NCBI GenBank assembly: GCA_964575975.1
Contig: CAZNTU010000147.1
Coordinates: 1 to 13,875 of the forward strand
Direction: 5' to 3'
DNA: 13,875 bases
From: G963674505 sp964575975
GTDB taxonomy: Bacteria > Desulfobacterota > Desulfobacteria > Desulfobacterales > SKZT01
This document shows positions 6,139 through 13,145 of the stretch, in pieces. A model generated the notes under the pieces. That model worked only from the letters and a program-made list of their open reading frames with translations, searched no databases and had not been told where the DNA came from. The position numbers and the translations under genes are program-made. Positions within the stretch are counted from its first letter, which is position 1; each line of letters begins with the position of its first letter.

Positions 6139-7788
6139 TCATCGTCCTTCGTTCGATGCGATCATTATGGCGCCGAGGGCGTTTCCCACCTCGTGAAAAG
6201 GAGGGAAAACGATTCGGGTTCCCAAACGTTTCGCCACTTCCGGAAGCAACCGGTCGGCGGCGGCGCCTATGCCGACGACGGGAACGTCGATTTTGAACGA
6301 GACGGAAAAAAGAGAAAGCTTTTCTTCCGGAAACGGAAAACGCGCCGTCTCCCTGCCCGTCTCCTTGGCGTAGAGAAAGGCCACGATTGCGTCGGCAATC
6401 TTCTTTTGGGCGAGACGCACGACATCCTCGCAGAAAGATTCCGCGCTTTGGTTTCGGAGCTTCGCCAAAACACCGGCCGCCGCAACCGATTTCGCGGGGT
6501 CGCCGATGTCGAGACGGCCAAGCGCGTGAAGAGCGTCGGTGGGCGTGAAGCCGATCTCCACAGCCTTCTTTTGGAAGACCAGTTCTTCGATTCTTCGGTC
6601 CAGGCTCAATTCGGACATCCCGGCGAGGGTCGCCAATTCGCCGAAAGCCGCGCCTCCTTCTCGAAGGAGATCGACGACCGGGTCCCGCGATTCGTCGTCG
6701 TCCGCGTCCGCTTGGGGGCGAAGAAAATACCGGCCCCGGTTTTCGACGCCCATCCAGCTTTCCGGAGCCGCGACGCCGTCGGACATGGCGATCGGCTGGA
6801 CTCGCCTCGGCCCGATCGTCAACCGCCCCGATCTGTCAACGATGACAAGACTGTCCCCTCCGATGCCTACGGTATGCGTTTGAACGGCGTCGATGTGCGT
6901 CGGCCATCGGTCGATCAGGCAGCCGCCGGTGGAAACCGCGGGACGGCCGTTTTCCACGAGCGTTATGTCCGTCGTGGTGCCGCCGACGTCCACGATCAGC
7001 GCCTTTTCCTCGGCGACCGACTTGGCGCCGTACCAGGCGGTGGCCGCAGGTCCGCTCGCCGCGGTTTGCGCGGCTCTCGACACGGCCTGCTCCAGATCGA
7101 CCGCCGACGCGTCTCCGCGAATGATCTTCATGTCTGCGGCGACCGGCTTTTCGGCCGAAAGCCCTTTCACACGACCTACGAAATCCATCAGAACGGGCAT
7201 GAGGCGCGCATGGAGAACGGCCGTGGCCGCTCGCTCCCCGATGCCCGACCTTTCGCTGACCAAGTGCGAACAAAAGACCGGCTTCGGATCCAGCAGTTCG
7301 ATGGCCTTGGCCGCGACAAGCTCGTGGGACGGATTTACAAAGCTCATGCCTGCGGCGACCGCGTAGGCGTCCACATGGCCTTTCATCTCTTCGACGGCCT
7401 CCACGACGCGCTCGATCTCCAACGGCCTGAGTTCGTTTCCCAGATGGTCGTGCCCGCCGTCGAGATGCCTGACGGATACGACGGGAAGATCCAGCGATTT
7501 CACCGGGCCGAGGACAAACAGGCCGACTTTCGCGCCGCGCCCTTCGGCGACGGCGTTGGTGGCCAAGGTCGTGGAAAACGCGATCTTTTCGACCGCGTCC
7601 CTTTCGACCCCGGCCAGCACTCCCTCCAAAGCTTCAAGAACCCCGCGTCCGACATTGTAGCGCGTCGTCGGACGCTTGACGGTTTTCAGAACATCGAGGG
7701 AATCGAGATCGACGAGCACCGCGTCCGTGAAGGTGCCTCCCGTGTCGATTCCCACTCCGTATCGTATCTTCTTTTCTTCGATCTCCAT
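6139..7788 (-). CDS. HyuA-type hydantoinase/oxoprolinase-family ASKHA protein
   Basis: About 549 residues with the two ASKHA nucleotide-binding loops: GIDTGGTFTDAVLVD near the N-terminus and LIVDVGGTTTDITLVENG at about residue 270, plus GIGGDS. STTLATNAVAEG and SGPAATAWYGAKS are also typical of HyuA/OplA N-terminal domains. The family couples ATP hydrolysis to opening or closing of cyclic amide or ketone substrates, usually with a HyuB-type subunit. No HyuB is in this window, and the protein is shorter than the ~680 residues of classic HyuA. I prefer ATG 7788 because AGGA lies 9 nt upstream; ATG 7797, two nucleotides after the permease stop, has AGGA directly against it. Membership of a zinc-uptake operon is unexpected. 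It could act on a metal-chelating metabolite or in protein maturation, but nothing in the sequence decides this. Confidence 0.85.
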   Translation of the reverse strand: MEIEEKKIRYGVGIDTGGTFTDAVLVDLDSLDVLKTVKRPTTRYNVGRGVLEALEGVLAGVERDAVEKIAFSTTLATNAVAEGRGAKVGLFVLGPVKSLDLPVVSVRHLDGGHDHLGNELRPLEIERVVEAVEEMKGHVDAYAVAAGMSFVNPSHELVAAKAIELLDPKPVFCSHLVSERSGIGERAATAVLHARLMPVLMDFVGRVKGLSAEKPVAADMKIIRGDASAVDLEQAVSRAAQTAASGPAATAWYGAKSVAEEKALIVDVGGTTTDITLVENGRPAVSTGGCLIDRWPTHIDAVQTHTVGIGGDSLVIVDRSGRLTIGPRRVQPIAMSDGVAAPESWMGVENRGRYFLRPQADADDDESRDPVVDLLREGGAAFGELATLAGMSELSLDRRIEELVFQKKAVEIGFTPTDALHALGRLDIGDPAKSVAAAGVLAKLRNQSAESFCEDVVRLAQKKIADAIVAFLYAKETGRETARFPFPEEKLSLFSVSFKIDVPVVGIGAAADRLLPEVAKRLGTRIVFPPFHEVGNALGAIMIASNEGR

Positions 7789-7799
7789 GTCGTGCATTC

Positions 7800-8642
7800 C
7801 TAAATTCTAAAAATCTTTGTTTTTGCTTTTATCCAATCGGCGATATTCCCGACGGTCCACACGGCCGCCAAAAGCGCGCAAGAAAACGCTATTATGGTTT
7901 GATTGCCGGGCCAGTCCTGCCGATAGGCCAGCGTCAATCCGCCCAGGGTCGCGACGACGCCGGCCGAGGCCGCGACGGCCAGCACGGCGGGGAGATTTCT
8001 CGCGATCAACAGGGCCGTGACCGGGGGCGCGACAAGATAGCAGAACACGAGCAGCACCCCTCCGCTCTTCGAGGCCGCCGAAACGACCAACCCTAGAAGA
8101 AAGAAAAAAGCCAGTTCCCAGAAACGGCAGGCCACGCCCATGACTCGCGAAGCTTCCGGATCGAGGAAGGCGTAGAAAACCGGGCGGACGAACAGAAGGA
8201 ACAAGACGATCGCCGGGATTCCGATCGCCAGGAGGATATCGCGATCCTCGGGTCCCGCCAGAATCAAATCGCCGTACAGCATCGCCTTGATCTCGTGCAA
8301 TCCGAACCCGCTCTTCGCCACCAGCAGAATGCTAAGAGCGGAGGCTGACAGGAAAACGACGCCTAGGATGGCGTCTCCGGGAATCCGGCCGGTTTCGCGG
8401 GATACCGCCAGAAAGGCCACCACCGACGCCGTCAGAACCGTTGCGCCCAAAAGGGGCGGCAGGTCCAACAGCATTGCCGCCGCGATTCCGCAGGCGGCGG
8501 TTTCCGAAAGCGCGACGCCGATGAAGACGATCCGCTTGAGAACGACGAACACGCCGACCAGGGAACACGCGACGGCCATGACAGCGCCGCCGATCAAGGC
8601 GTTGGGAAAAAGGATCGCCAAGTCCGCGAAAGCCTCGATCAT
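7800..8642 (-). CDS. znuB: Zinc/manganese-type ABC transporter permease (ZnuB-like)
   Basis: A 280-residue integral membrane protein of the ABC-3 metal permease family. About eight hydrophobic segments are evident. Family features include the early block VVLKRIVFIGVALSETAACGIA (residues ~33-54), the coupling-helix region AMLYGDLILAG, and SKSGGVLLVFCYLVAPPVTALLI near the C-terminus. The family is normally 260-290 residues, so this is full length. ATG 8642 overlaps the ATPase stop as ATGA, the strongest evidence for this start; the long open frame upstream of it is only the ATPase gene in another phase. It would form the membrane channel with the preceding ATPase and receive metal from the ZnuA-like protein. 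Zinc rather than manganese is inferred from the divergent Zur-like regulator and the COG0523 gene. Confidence 0.93.
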   Translation of the reverse strand: MIEAFADLAILFPNALIGGAVMAVACSLVGVFVVLKRIVFIGVALSETAACGIAAAMLLDLPPLLGATVLTASVVAFLAVSRETGRIPGDAILGVVFLSASALSILLVAKSGFGLHEIKAMLYGDLILAGPEDRDILLAIGIPAIVLFLLFVRPVFYAFLDPEASRVMGVACRFWELAFFFLLGLVVSAASKSGGVLLVFCYLVAPPVTALLIARNLPAVLAVAASAGVVATLGGLTLAYRQDWPGNQTIIAFSCALLAAVWTVGNIADWIKAKTKIFRI

Positions 8643-9400
8643 TCCTCCCCGCCTCCCGGATCGACTGAAAAACGGCGCCGGGCTATGGCGGCGGGAATGC
8701 GAGCGACCTGTCTTCGATCCACAAGACAGACTGTTTGCGACAGGAAGGAAAGATCCTCCAAACGGTGATGGGCCATGATCACGGTCTTGCCCTCTTCCTT
8801 GTTCATATTTGCCAAGTGTTTCAAAAACCACTGCTCGGAGGCCGCATCCAGGCCGGCGGTGGGCTCGTCCAGAAAAAACACGTCCGCGCCGGTCGCAAAA
8901 GCCCTTGCCAGCAGACATTTTTGGCGCATTCCGCCGGACAGTTCGCCGAAGGTCTTGTCCCCATGCCCTTGCAGACCGAACTTTTCGAGGGCATGTTCGA
9001 CGCGCAGGCGTTGACTTCGGTTCGGCCGGCGCCAGCAGCCAAGCTCGGGATACAGTCCCATTTCGACAATGGCACGCGCCGATACGGGATAGAGCGGATC
9101 GAGTTGCTTTTGCTGCGGAACGTACCCGGGCGGTTTCCCTTGAAAATCGAGAGACAGCTTGCCTTTGCGCAAAGGGATCAGGCCCAGCAAAGCTTTCAGG
9201 AAGGTGGTCTTGCCGCCGCCGTTGGGTCCGACGACGGGCAGCAGTTCGCCGGCCGACACGGAAAAATCCACGTCGCTCAAGACCACCTCCGATCCATAGC
9301 CCACCGACATGCCCTCGCAACGAAGAACCGGCATCTTCATCCTTTTTGCTCTATTGCCTGCGGAAGTCGGAAGTCGGAACTCGGGAACTGGCGCTTTCAT
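8639..9400 (-). CDS. znuC: Zinc ABC transporter ATP-binding protein (ZnuC-like)
   Basis: ABC ATPase with all motifs: Walker A GPNGGGKT (about residues 58-65), Q-loop VPQQKQLD, signature LSGGMRQK, Walker B DVFFLDEPTAGLD and H-loop IMAHHRL. Family similarity begins at MPVLRCEGMSVGYG (ATG 9334). However, ATG 9400 overlaps the ZnuA stop as ATGA and has GGAGG 7 nt upstream, so I annotate 253 residues with a 20-22-residue extension. That extension (PVPEFRLPTSAG) is encoded by a 7-nt tandem repeat and looks like an in-frame insertion. Starts at 9340 or 9334 (AAGG 6 nt before the latter) remain possible and would give a normal-length protein. The stop overlaps the permease start, so the two are translationally coupled. 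Confidence 0.92.
   Translation of the reverse strand: MKAPVPEFRLPTSAGNRAKRMKMPVLRCEGMSVGYGSEVVLSDVDFSVSAGELLPVVGPNGGGKTTFLKALLGLIPLRKGKLSLDFQGKPPGYVPQQKQLDPLYPVSARAIVEMGLYPELGCWRRPNRSQRLRVEHALEKFGLQGHGDKTFGELSGGMRQKCLLARAFATGADVFFLDEPTAGLDAASEQWFLKHLANMNKEEGKTVIMAHHRLEDLSFLSQTVCLVDRRQVARIPAAIARRRFSVDPGGGEE
9361..9388. repeat. 7-nt tandem repeat, four units
   Basis: On the plus strand the units are cggaagt, cggaagt, cggaact and cgggaac: two identical and two with one or two changes. The block lies between the end of the ZnuA-like gene and the region where ZnuC homology begins. Confidence 0.75.
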
Positions 9401-10461
9401 CTTTTCCCCTCCATTGCACGGGCAAGATTTCGGACCGCCAGGTCGATCAATTCCAGGTAGGAGCCCGCCTCCTTCGAGCCGCCGACCGTATTGGGGCATA
9501 CGACCACGGTCGCGCCGGTCTTGCCGGCGACGAAATCGGCCGCCTTGCGGCTGTAGAAAGGCTCTTGGAGAATAACCTCGATTTTCTCGGCCCGAACGGT
9601 TTCGATCGCTTGCGCGAGATGCTTGGAGCCGGGCGGAATGCCCGGCTTGGGTTCAAGCTCGACGGGGATTTGAAGGCCGAAGCGACGCGCCAGGTAGATC
9701 CAGCTGCGATGATAGGTCGCGATGCGACGTCCCCTGTAGGGCGCGAGCAATCCATGCCATCCCGCGAGTTCCTTGTACTTCTCGTCCTTTTCTAGAACCG
9801 GAAGCGGTTTTTCTTCCAACAGCAGTTTCCAAAGGCGCTCCCCGTCGTAGCGTTCAACCAGTGCCTGCCCGAACATGGCGACGTCCAGTTTCTTCTCGAA
9901 AGTTCCCAGATTTTCCCGGAAAGCGGTCGCGTGCGGAGGGAAAAGCTCGCCCAGGCGCGTCGCGATGGTTCGCGCAACGATCCGTCCGTTCAGCGGGTCC
10001 AGCCAGTAGTGCGGATTGCCGTATGGATGCACGTCGCCCATGTCGCGGGTCACGGGCCGTTCGGGAACGTCCAGCACCAAAACGTTCTCCGACGCGTCGA
10101 TATGGCCGGCCGCGCCTTCCTGGATTTCAGGATTTCGGGAATCTCTCAAGATCGGCCCTTCCCAGCCGATTTCCAGTTCCAGTCCGACTCTGATCCAAAC
10201 GTCGGCGTCGCGCGCTCGGACGATATATCCGGGGCGGGCACTTAAAAAATGCGGATCTTCGCCGCCGGTGGCGATGCTTGACACCTCCGCCCGGTCTCCG
10301 GCGATCGTCCGGGCGATGTCGGCCAGATCGGTAGTGGTGGTCAGGATATGCGGTTTCGGGGAATCGTCGGCGAGGAGGGTTCCCGGAATGCCGCAAAAAA
10401 GAGCGCCGAACAGCGCCGCGTATCCCAAGCATATGGCTTCGTATCCGAAAATCTTTCGCAT
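9397..10461 (-). CDS. znuA: Zinc ABC transporter substrate-binding protein (ZnuA-like)
   Basis: A 354-residue periplasmic protein of the cluster A-I (ZnuA/TroA) family. It has a signal peptide (hydrophobic residues ~9-30, cleavage near LLADD). Candidate metal-ligand histidines lie in the usual contexts: GGEDPHF (His71), GNPHYWLDP (His151) and ATYHRSW (His251). The backbone helix PKPGIPPGSKHLAQ and the end PNTVGGSKEAGSYLELIDLAVR fit the family. It lacks the long His-rich loop of Enterobacteria-type ZnuA; the operon's His-rich segment sits in the outer-membrane barrel instead. ATG 10461 has GAGAGGAG just before it and begins the signal peptide; a TTG six codons upstream is less likely. The gene starts 27 nt after the barrel gene and its stop overlaps the ATPase start. 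Confidence 0.93.
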   Translation of the reverse strand: MRKIFGYEAICLGYAALFGALFCGIPGTLLADDSPKPHILTTTTDLADIARTIAGDRAEVSSIATGGEDPHFLSARPGYIVRARDADVWIRVGLELEIGWEGPILRDSRNPEIQEGAAGHIDASENVLVLDVPERPVTRDMGDVHPYGNPHYWLDPLNGRIVARTIATRLGELFPPHATAFRENLGTFEKKLDVAMFGQALVERYDGERLWKLLLEEKPLPVLEKDEKYKELAGWHGLLAPYRGRRIATYHRSWIYLARRFGLQIPVELEPKPGIPPGSKHLAQAIETVRAEKIEVILQEPFYSRKAADFVAGKTGATVVVCPNTVGGSKEAGSYLELIDLAVRNLARAMEGKR

Positions 10462-10488
10462 GCGTCTCCTCTCTTTCAAATTCCGTTC

Positions 10489-11925
10489 TCAAAAATAGTG
10501 TGCCGCGTGCTTGCCGAAGGTCACTTGCCACTGAAGGATATATTCCCACACGTCTTCGTCGCCTTCCTCCGTTTCGTACTCCCCAAACGCCGCCTGCCCC
10601 CTGAGCAAGGAAAACTCGGACAGCTTCCAGTCGATCATGAGAGCGGCCCGGCTGCTGGGATCGAAGTCGTCTTCCCTCCCGCTGGGCAGTTTCGCGTCGT
10701 TGGTCAACCCGACTTGCTCCCAGCGCAGGCCCGCGCGCCAGCGCGGGGCGAAACCGTAAAGCGCCTGAACGTAGTAGCCGTCCTGACGGTCTTCTCTTTC
10801 GCGTCCGGCGAAGGCCGGGTTCAGGTCGTGCCGTTCCACTTCGAGATCCTTCAGCCGGTTGAAGTATTCTGCCTGGACCACTACGTTCCCGTGGCCGTGA
10901 GGGCGTCCGGAATCGTACTTGTAGACCGCGTCCAGTCCCCACAAGGTCGTCTCGCCGTCGAGCCAATGGTCGTCGGCGCCGTCCCCGTTGCCGTCGTGGG
11001 CCTCCTGGTGGTCGCCGTAGGCGAAGGAGAGGCCGAACTGCGCCGCGTGACGGTCGCCCAGGTCGGGCCCGAACTTGAGAAACCCGGTCCACAGACGCGG
11101 GCCGTCCTCGGATGGCAGTTCGTCGGCGTCCACGCTTTGGAACATTTTTTCGTTGTCGCCGTTGAAAGCCTCGGCGCCCAACAGAAGGTAAAAAGGCGTC
11201 GGCGCCAGCCATGTGAGCTGAACCCCTTTTTCCTGGAGCCCGTGGGGGCCGAAAAGCAGCTCGTACACCAAGGGCTGGTCGAAAAAGTCCCATTCGTGGG
11301 AATGCTGGCGATTCATGCGACCGACGCCGCTGAAGAACTTGCCGCCGGAAAGGGTCAGGGCGTAGGGCAGCGACGTGGTTTGTATAACCGCCTCCTCGAT
11401 TTCGGAGTTGCCGTCTTCGAAAGCCAGTGTCGTGTAGGCGCGAAAATAGGGATCGACCGCGGCCGACAGCCCCACTTCGACATGGCGCAGGTTGAAGCCG
11501 TTTTCGGTCTCGGCGTGATGGTGGTCGTGCCCTCCGCCGCCATGGGCGTGTCCGAATCCCGAAATCTCCTCCTTCAAATGGGAGAAACCCTCTTCCGAAT
11601 CGTCATGGTAGTAAAAGGTGTCGAGCACGACGGACGCGTCCAGGTCCAACCCTTTGACGAGACCGTCCTTTTCAAGCGTCTTGCCCGCGCGAGAGGATAT
11701 TGCGTCGTAAAGGGAACCCCCTTCTTCCGCCTTACCCCCATCCGATTTCCCGCGTTCCATTTTTTCCAGTTTGTCTTCCAGTTCCGAAATCCTGCCTTCA
11801 TAGGCTTGTCTCATGGCCTCGATTTCAGACTTGAGCGCCTGTATTTCGGCATCGGACTCCGCCCAGGCGTTCGCCGAAAACAGTACGGCTATTGCAACCG
11901 CAGTTGCGAGCATATGGCTTTTCAC
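10489..11925 (-). CDS. Outer-membrane beta-barrel (porin-like) protein with His-rich segment
   Basis: A 478-residue protein with a signal peptide (cleavage near residue 22, after ANAWA) and a coiled-coil segment (about 25-58, EIQALKSEIEAMRQAYEGRI). Then come many alternating amphipathic strands ending in a terminal Phe (HYF), the signal for outer-membrane assembly. A His-rich run occurs at residues 125-137 (GHAHGGGGHDHHH), with acidic and His loops later (DHQEAHDGNGDGADDHW). The layout (coiled coil, then barrel) recalls trimeric-porin-like proteins that often accompany zinc ABC genes; I recognise no TonB box or plug domain. GTG 11925 has AGGAG 7 nt upstream; ATG 11913 is the alternative. As the outermost part of a metal uptake operon it probably concentrates or passes zinc, which is inference. 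Confidence 0.85.
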   Translation of the reverse strand: MKSHMLATAVAIAVLFSANAWAESDAEIQALKSEIEAMRQAYEGRISELEDKLEKMERGKSDGGKAEEGGSLYDAISSRAGKTLEKDGLVKGLDLDASVVLDTFYYHDDSEEGFSHLKEEISGFGHAHGGGGHDHHHAETENGFNLRHVEVGLSAAVDPYFRAYTTLAFEDGNSEIEEAVIQTTSLPYALTLSGGKFFSGVGRMNRQHSHEWDFFDQPLVYELLFGPHGLQEKGVQLTWLAPTPFYLLLGAEAFNGDNEKMFQSVDADELPSEDGPRLWTGFLKFGPDLGDRHAAQFGLSFAYGDHQEAHDGNGDGADDHWLDGETTLWGLDAVYKYDSGRPHGHGNVVVQAEYFNRLKDLEVERHDLNPAFAGREREDRQDGYYVQALYGFAPRWRAGLRWEQVGLTNDAKLPSGREDDFDPSSRAALMIDWKLSEFSLLRGQAAFGEYETEEGDEDVWEYILQWQVTFGKHAAHYF

Positions 11926-12001
11926 GATACTTCTCCTTGTGCGTAAAAACAGTGAATGCCGCGCGTCAGGTATGATGCGCGTTTCAGATCGATTTCAGTT
12001 T

Positions 12002-12418
12002 TCAGCCGGGGAGTGAAACGGGCGGGGCTCGCGATTTCCGGCCGTGCGCGGTGGAATGCGACATGATCGCCGATATAGGCACAAGACCGCCGAGAAACGC
12101 CTCGAACCGTGCGATGCTCGGAACCGCCTTCGGAAGCGCGAAAGAGTTGCTTAGAAGATGTTGGCAAACGGAGCAGTGCGCCGGGTCGTGGATCGGAGTT
12201 TTCCCGGCGGCGTCCGGCCTGCCCGAAAAAGCATGGAGCGTTGCATGGAACGTCCCGTCCGATTTCGGCGAAAACCGATCCTTGCCATGCTCCAGCCGGT
12301 GTAGCGCTCCGGCGGTCAGTTGGAAAACAAAAAGAAACAGAAGAAACCAACCGCCTCTTCGACCGCCGGGGGCGATTTTTATTACGGGAAAGGCGCTCCG
12401 CCTTCGGATCGTATTCAT
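12002..12418 (-). CDS. Small His/Cys-containing membrane protein (DUF2946-like)
   Basis: A 138-residue protein. A basic N-terminus (NTIRRR, GGRRGG) is followed by a hydrophobic helix (about 23-40, WFLLFLFVFQLTAGALH). A His-rich stretch (HRLEH, FHATLHAF) leads to HDPAHCSVCQHLLS with a Cys82-x-x-Cys85 pair flanked by His. A second hydrophobic segment (about 106-120) and a polar tail follow. The pattern of one N-terminal membrane anchor, then a His-Cys-x-x-Cys site, then another hydrophobic patch resembles DUF2946-type proteins seen near metal transport genes. I am not sure of the family. ATG 12418 has GAGGA about 6 nt upstream and overlaps the stop of the 39-codon leader ORF (ATGA). It may bind or hand over metal at the outer face of the inner membrane. 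Confidence 0.75.
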   Translation of the reverse strand: MNTIRRRSAFPVIKIAPGGRRGGWFLLFLFVFQLTAGALHRLEHGKDRFSPKSDGTFHATLHAFSGRPDAAGKTPIHDPAHCSVCQHLLSNSFALPKAVPSIARFEAFLGGLVPISAIMSHSTAHGRKSRAPPVSLPG

Positions 12419-12534
12419 GGCGCGTCCTCGGGAACGTCGCCGCCGGTCTCGCCGCTCCTTTTTCCAACGCGGAGCGGAGCCGATCCGAAGTCGAAACGAA
12501 TACGAGAGATTTTTTCGTTGTGCGCCTTTTTCAT
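12415..12534 (-). CDS. 39-residue leader ORF of the zinc operon
   Basis: ATG 12534 begins a 39-codon frame (MKKAHNEKISRIRFDFG and onward, ending DVPEDAP). Its TGA overlaps the ATG of the next gene as ATGA, the same coupling seen at other junctions in this operon. The frame starts about 40 nt after the predicted transcription start. The N-terminal half is basic and the tail acidic; there is no Cys and only one His. The ribosome site is weak (AAGG two bases before ATG). It could be a true small protein, a leader peptide that sets translation of the following gene, or a chance frame. I recognise no family. Confidence 0.45.
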   Translation of the reverse strand: MKKAHNEKISRIRFDFGSAPLRVGKRSGETGGDVPEDAP

Positions 12535-12559
12535 GACCTTGTTTTTCCAAGTCCTTTAC

Positions 12560-12579
12560 GCAAATGCAAACGCATTCGC
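12560..12579. promoter_or_regulatory. Candidate Zur operator palindrome
   Basis: Half-sites GCAAATGC and GCATTCGC are separated by AAAC; 7 of 8 positions are complementary. It covers the predicted start point of the minus-strand operon promoter, a standard repressor position, and lies beside the Fur/Zur-family gene. The operator sequence of this lineage is not known to me, so the assignment rests on symmetry and position. Confidence 0.55.
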
Positions 12580-12580
12580 A

Positions 12581-12610
12581 ACAATACGTCCGGGGATCGT
12601 CGCTTGTCAA
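12581..12610 (-). promoter_or_regulatory. Predicted sigma-70 promoter of the zinc operon
   Basis: On the minus strand TTGACA (12610-12605, perfect -35) and TATTGT (12586-12581, 4 of 6) are separated by 18 nt. The expected start is near 12574, inside the candidate operator, giving a leader of about 40 nt to the small ORF. Confidence 0.55.
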
Positions 12611-12627
12611 GCTTTTTGCGGAACCGC

Positions 12628-12656
12628 TTGCAACAAGGGCCTGAAAGGCCTATACT
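12628..12656 (+). promoter_or_regulatory. Predicted sigma-70 promoter of the Zur-like gene
   Basis: TTGCAA (12628-12633) and TATACT (12651-12656) are separated by exactly 17 nt. The start is expected near 12663, with AGGAGG at 12668-12673, so the leader is very short. The candidate operator lies about 50 bp upstream of the -35, so this promoter may escape repression. Confidence 0.6.
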
Positions 12657-12681
12657 CGACGAAAGAGAGGAGGTGGACGGT

Positions 12682-13053
12682 TTGAAGCGAAACACGACGC
12701 AGAGAATGGCCATAGAGCAGGTTTTCAGGCAGCACGACAGGCCGTTGGGGGTGGACGAGATTCTCGAGTACGGCCGCGAACTAGTGGAGTCTCTCAACCA
12801 AGCGACGGTCTACAGAAACCTGAAGCTTCTCGTTGACGACGGGTGGCTGAAACGGGTCGCGCATCCGTCCATAGGGACCTTGTACGAGCGCGCGGACAAG
12901 GGGCATCACCACCATTTTCATTGCCGGACCTGCAACCGCGCGTTCGAGTTGCCCGGCTGCGCGCTGAAGGAGGACGGGATGGCGCCCGACGGATTCGAGG
13001 TGGAAGACCACGAGGTGTTTTTGTTCGGGGTGTGTCCTTCTTGCAGGAGGTGA
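12682..13053 (+). CDS. zur: Fur-family transcriptional regulator, probable zinc sensor (Zur-like)
   Basis: A 123-residue Fur-family protein. The winged-helix part is residues ~3-70, with LNQATVYRNLKLLVDDGWLKRV as recognition helix and wing. The dimer/metal part starts at HHHHFHCRTC. Cys81-x-x-Cys84 and Cys118-x-x-Cys121 form the structural zinc site of the family. The cluster His75-His80 and His110/Glu111 are candidates for sensory metal ligands. It is shorter than typical Fur (~145). The start is TTG 12682 with AGGAGG 8 nt before it; the in-frame GTG 12673 overlaps that ribosome site and is unlikely. The divergent zinc-type operon is the main evidence for Zur rather than Fur, PerR or Mur. 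It likely binds the shared 263-bp intergenic region when zinc is sufficient. Confidence 0.88.
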   Translation: MKRNTTQRMAIEQVFRQHDRPLGVDEILEYGRELVESLNQATVYRNLKLLVDDGWLKRVAHPSIGTLYERADKGHHHHFHCRTCNRAFELPGCALKEDGMAPDGFEVEDHEVFLFGVCPSCRR

Positions 13054-13145
13054 CGCGGCGAAGCGCGATTCCCGTCATTTCGATATGATATTTGAAGTTA
13101 AAAAAGGAATTTTCCATCAAAAGCCCGATCACAGGAGGAAGGACA

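Noticed and set aside
6193..7803. 536-codon plus-strand frame opposite the HyuA-like gene
   Set aside because: The product is Arg/Gly/His-rich without domains, while the minus strand encodes clear ASKHA motifs; it is a GC-driven antisense shadow.
8643..9320. Long N-terminal extension of the ZnuB frame
   Set aside because: It is the ZnuC gene in another phase and is Arg-rich; the ATGA overlap at 8642 gives a normal-length permease.
10348..11946. 532-codon plus-strand frame opposite the barrel and ZnuA genes
   Set aside because: It is antisense to two well-supported genes, with no recognisable domain or start signal.
12419..12610. 64-codon extension of the DUF2946-like gene (YCCECVC region)
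   Set aside because: The Cys-rich start is attractive, but it would cross the predicted promoter and operator and has no ribosome site; ATG 12418 has both a ribosome site and the ATGA coupling.
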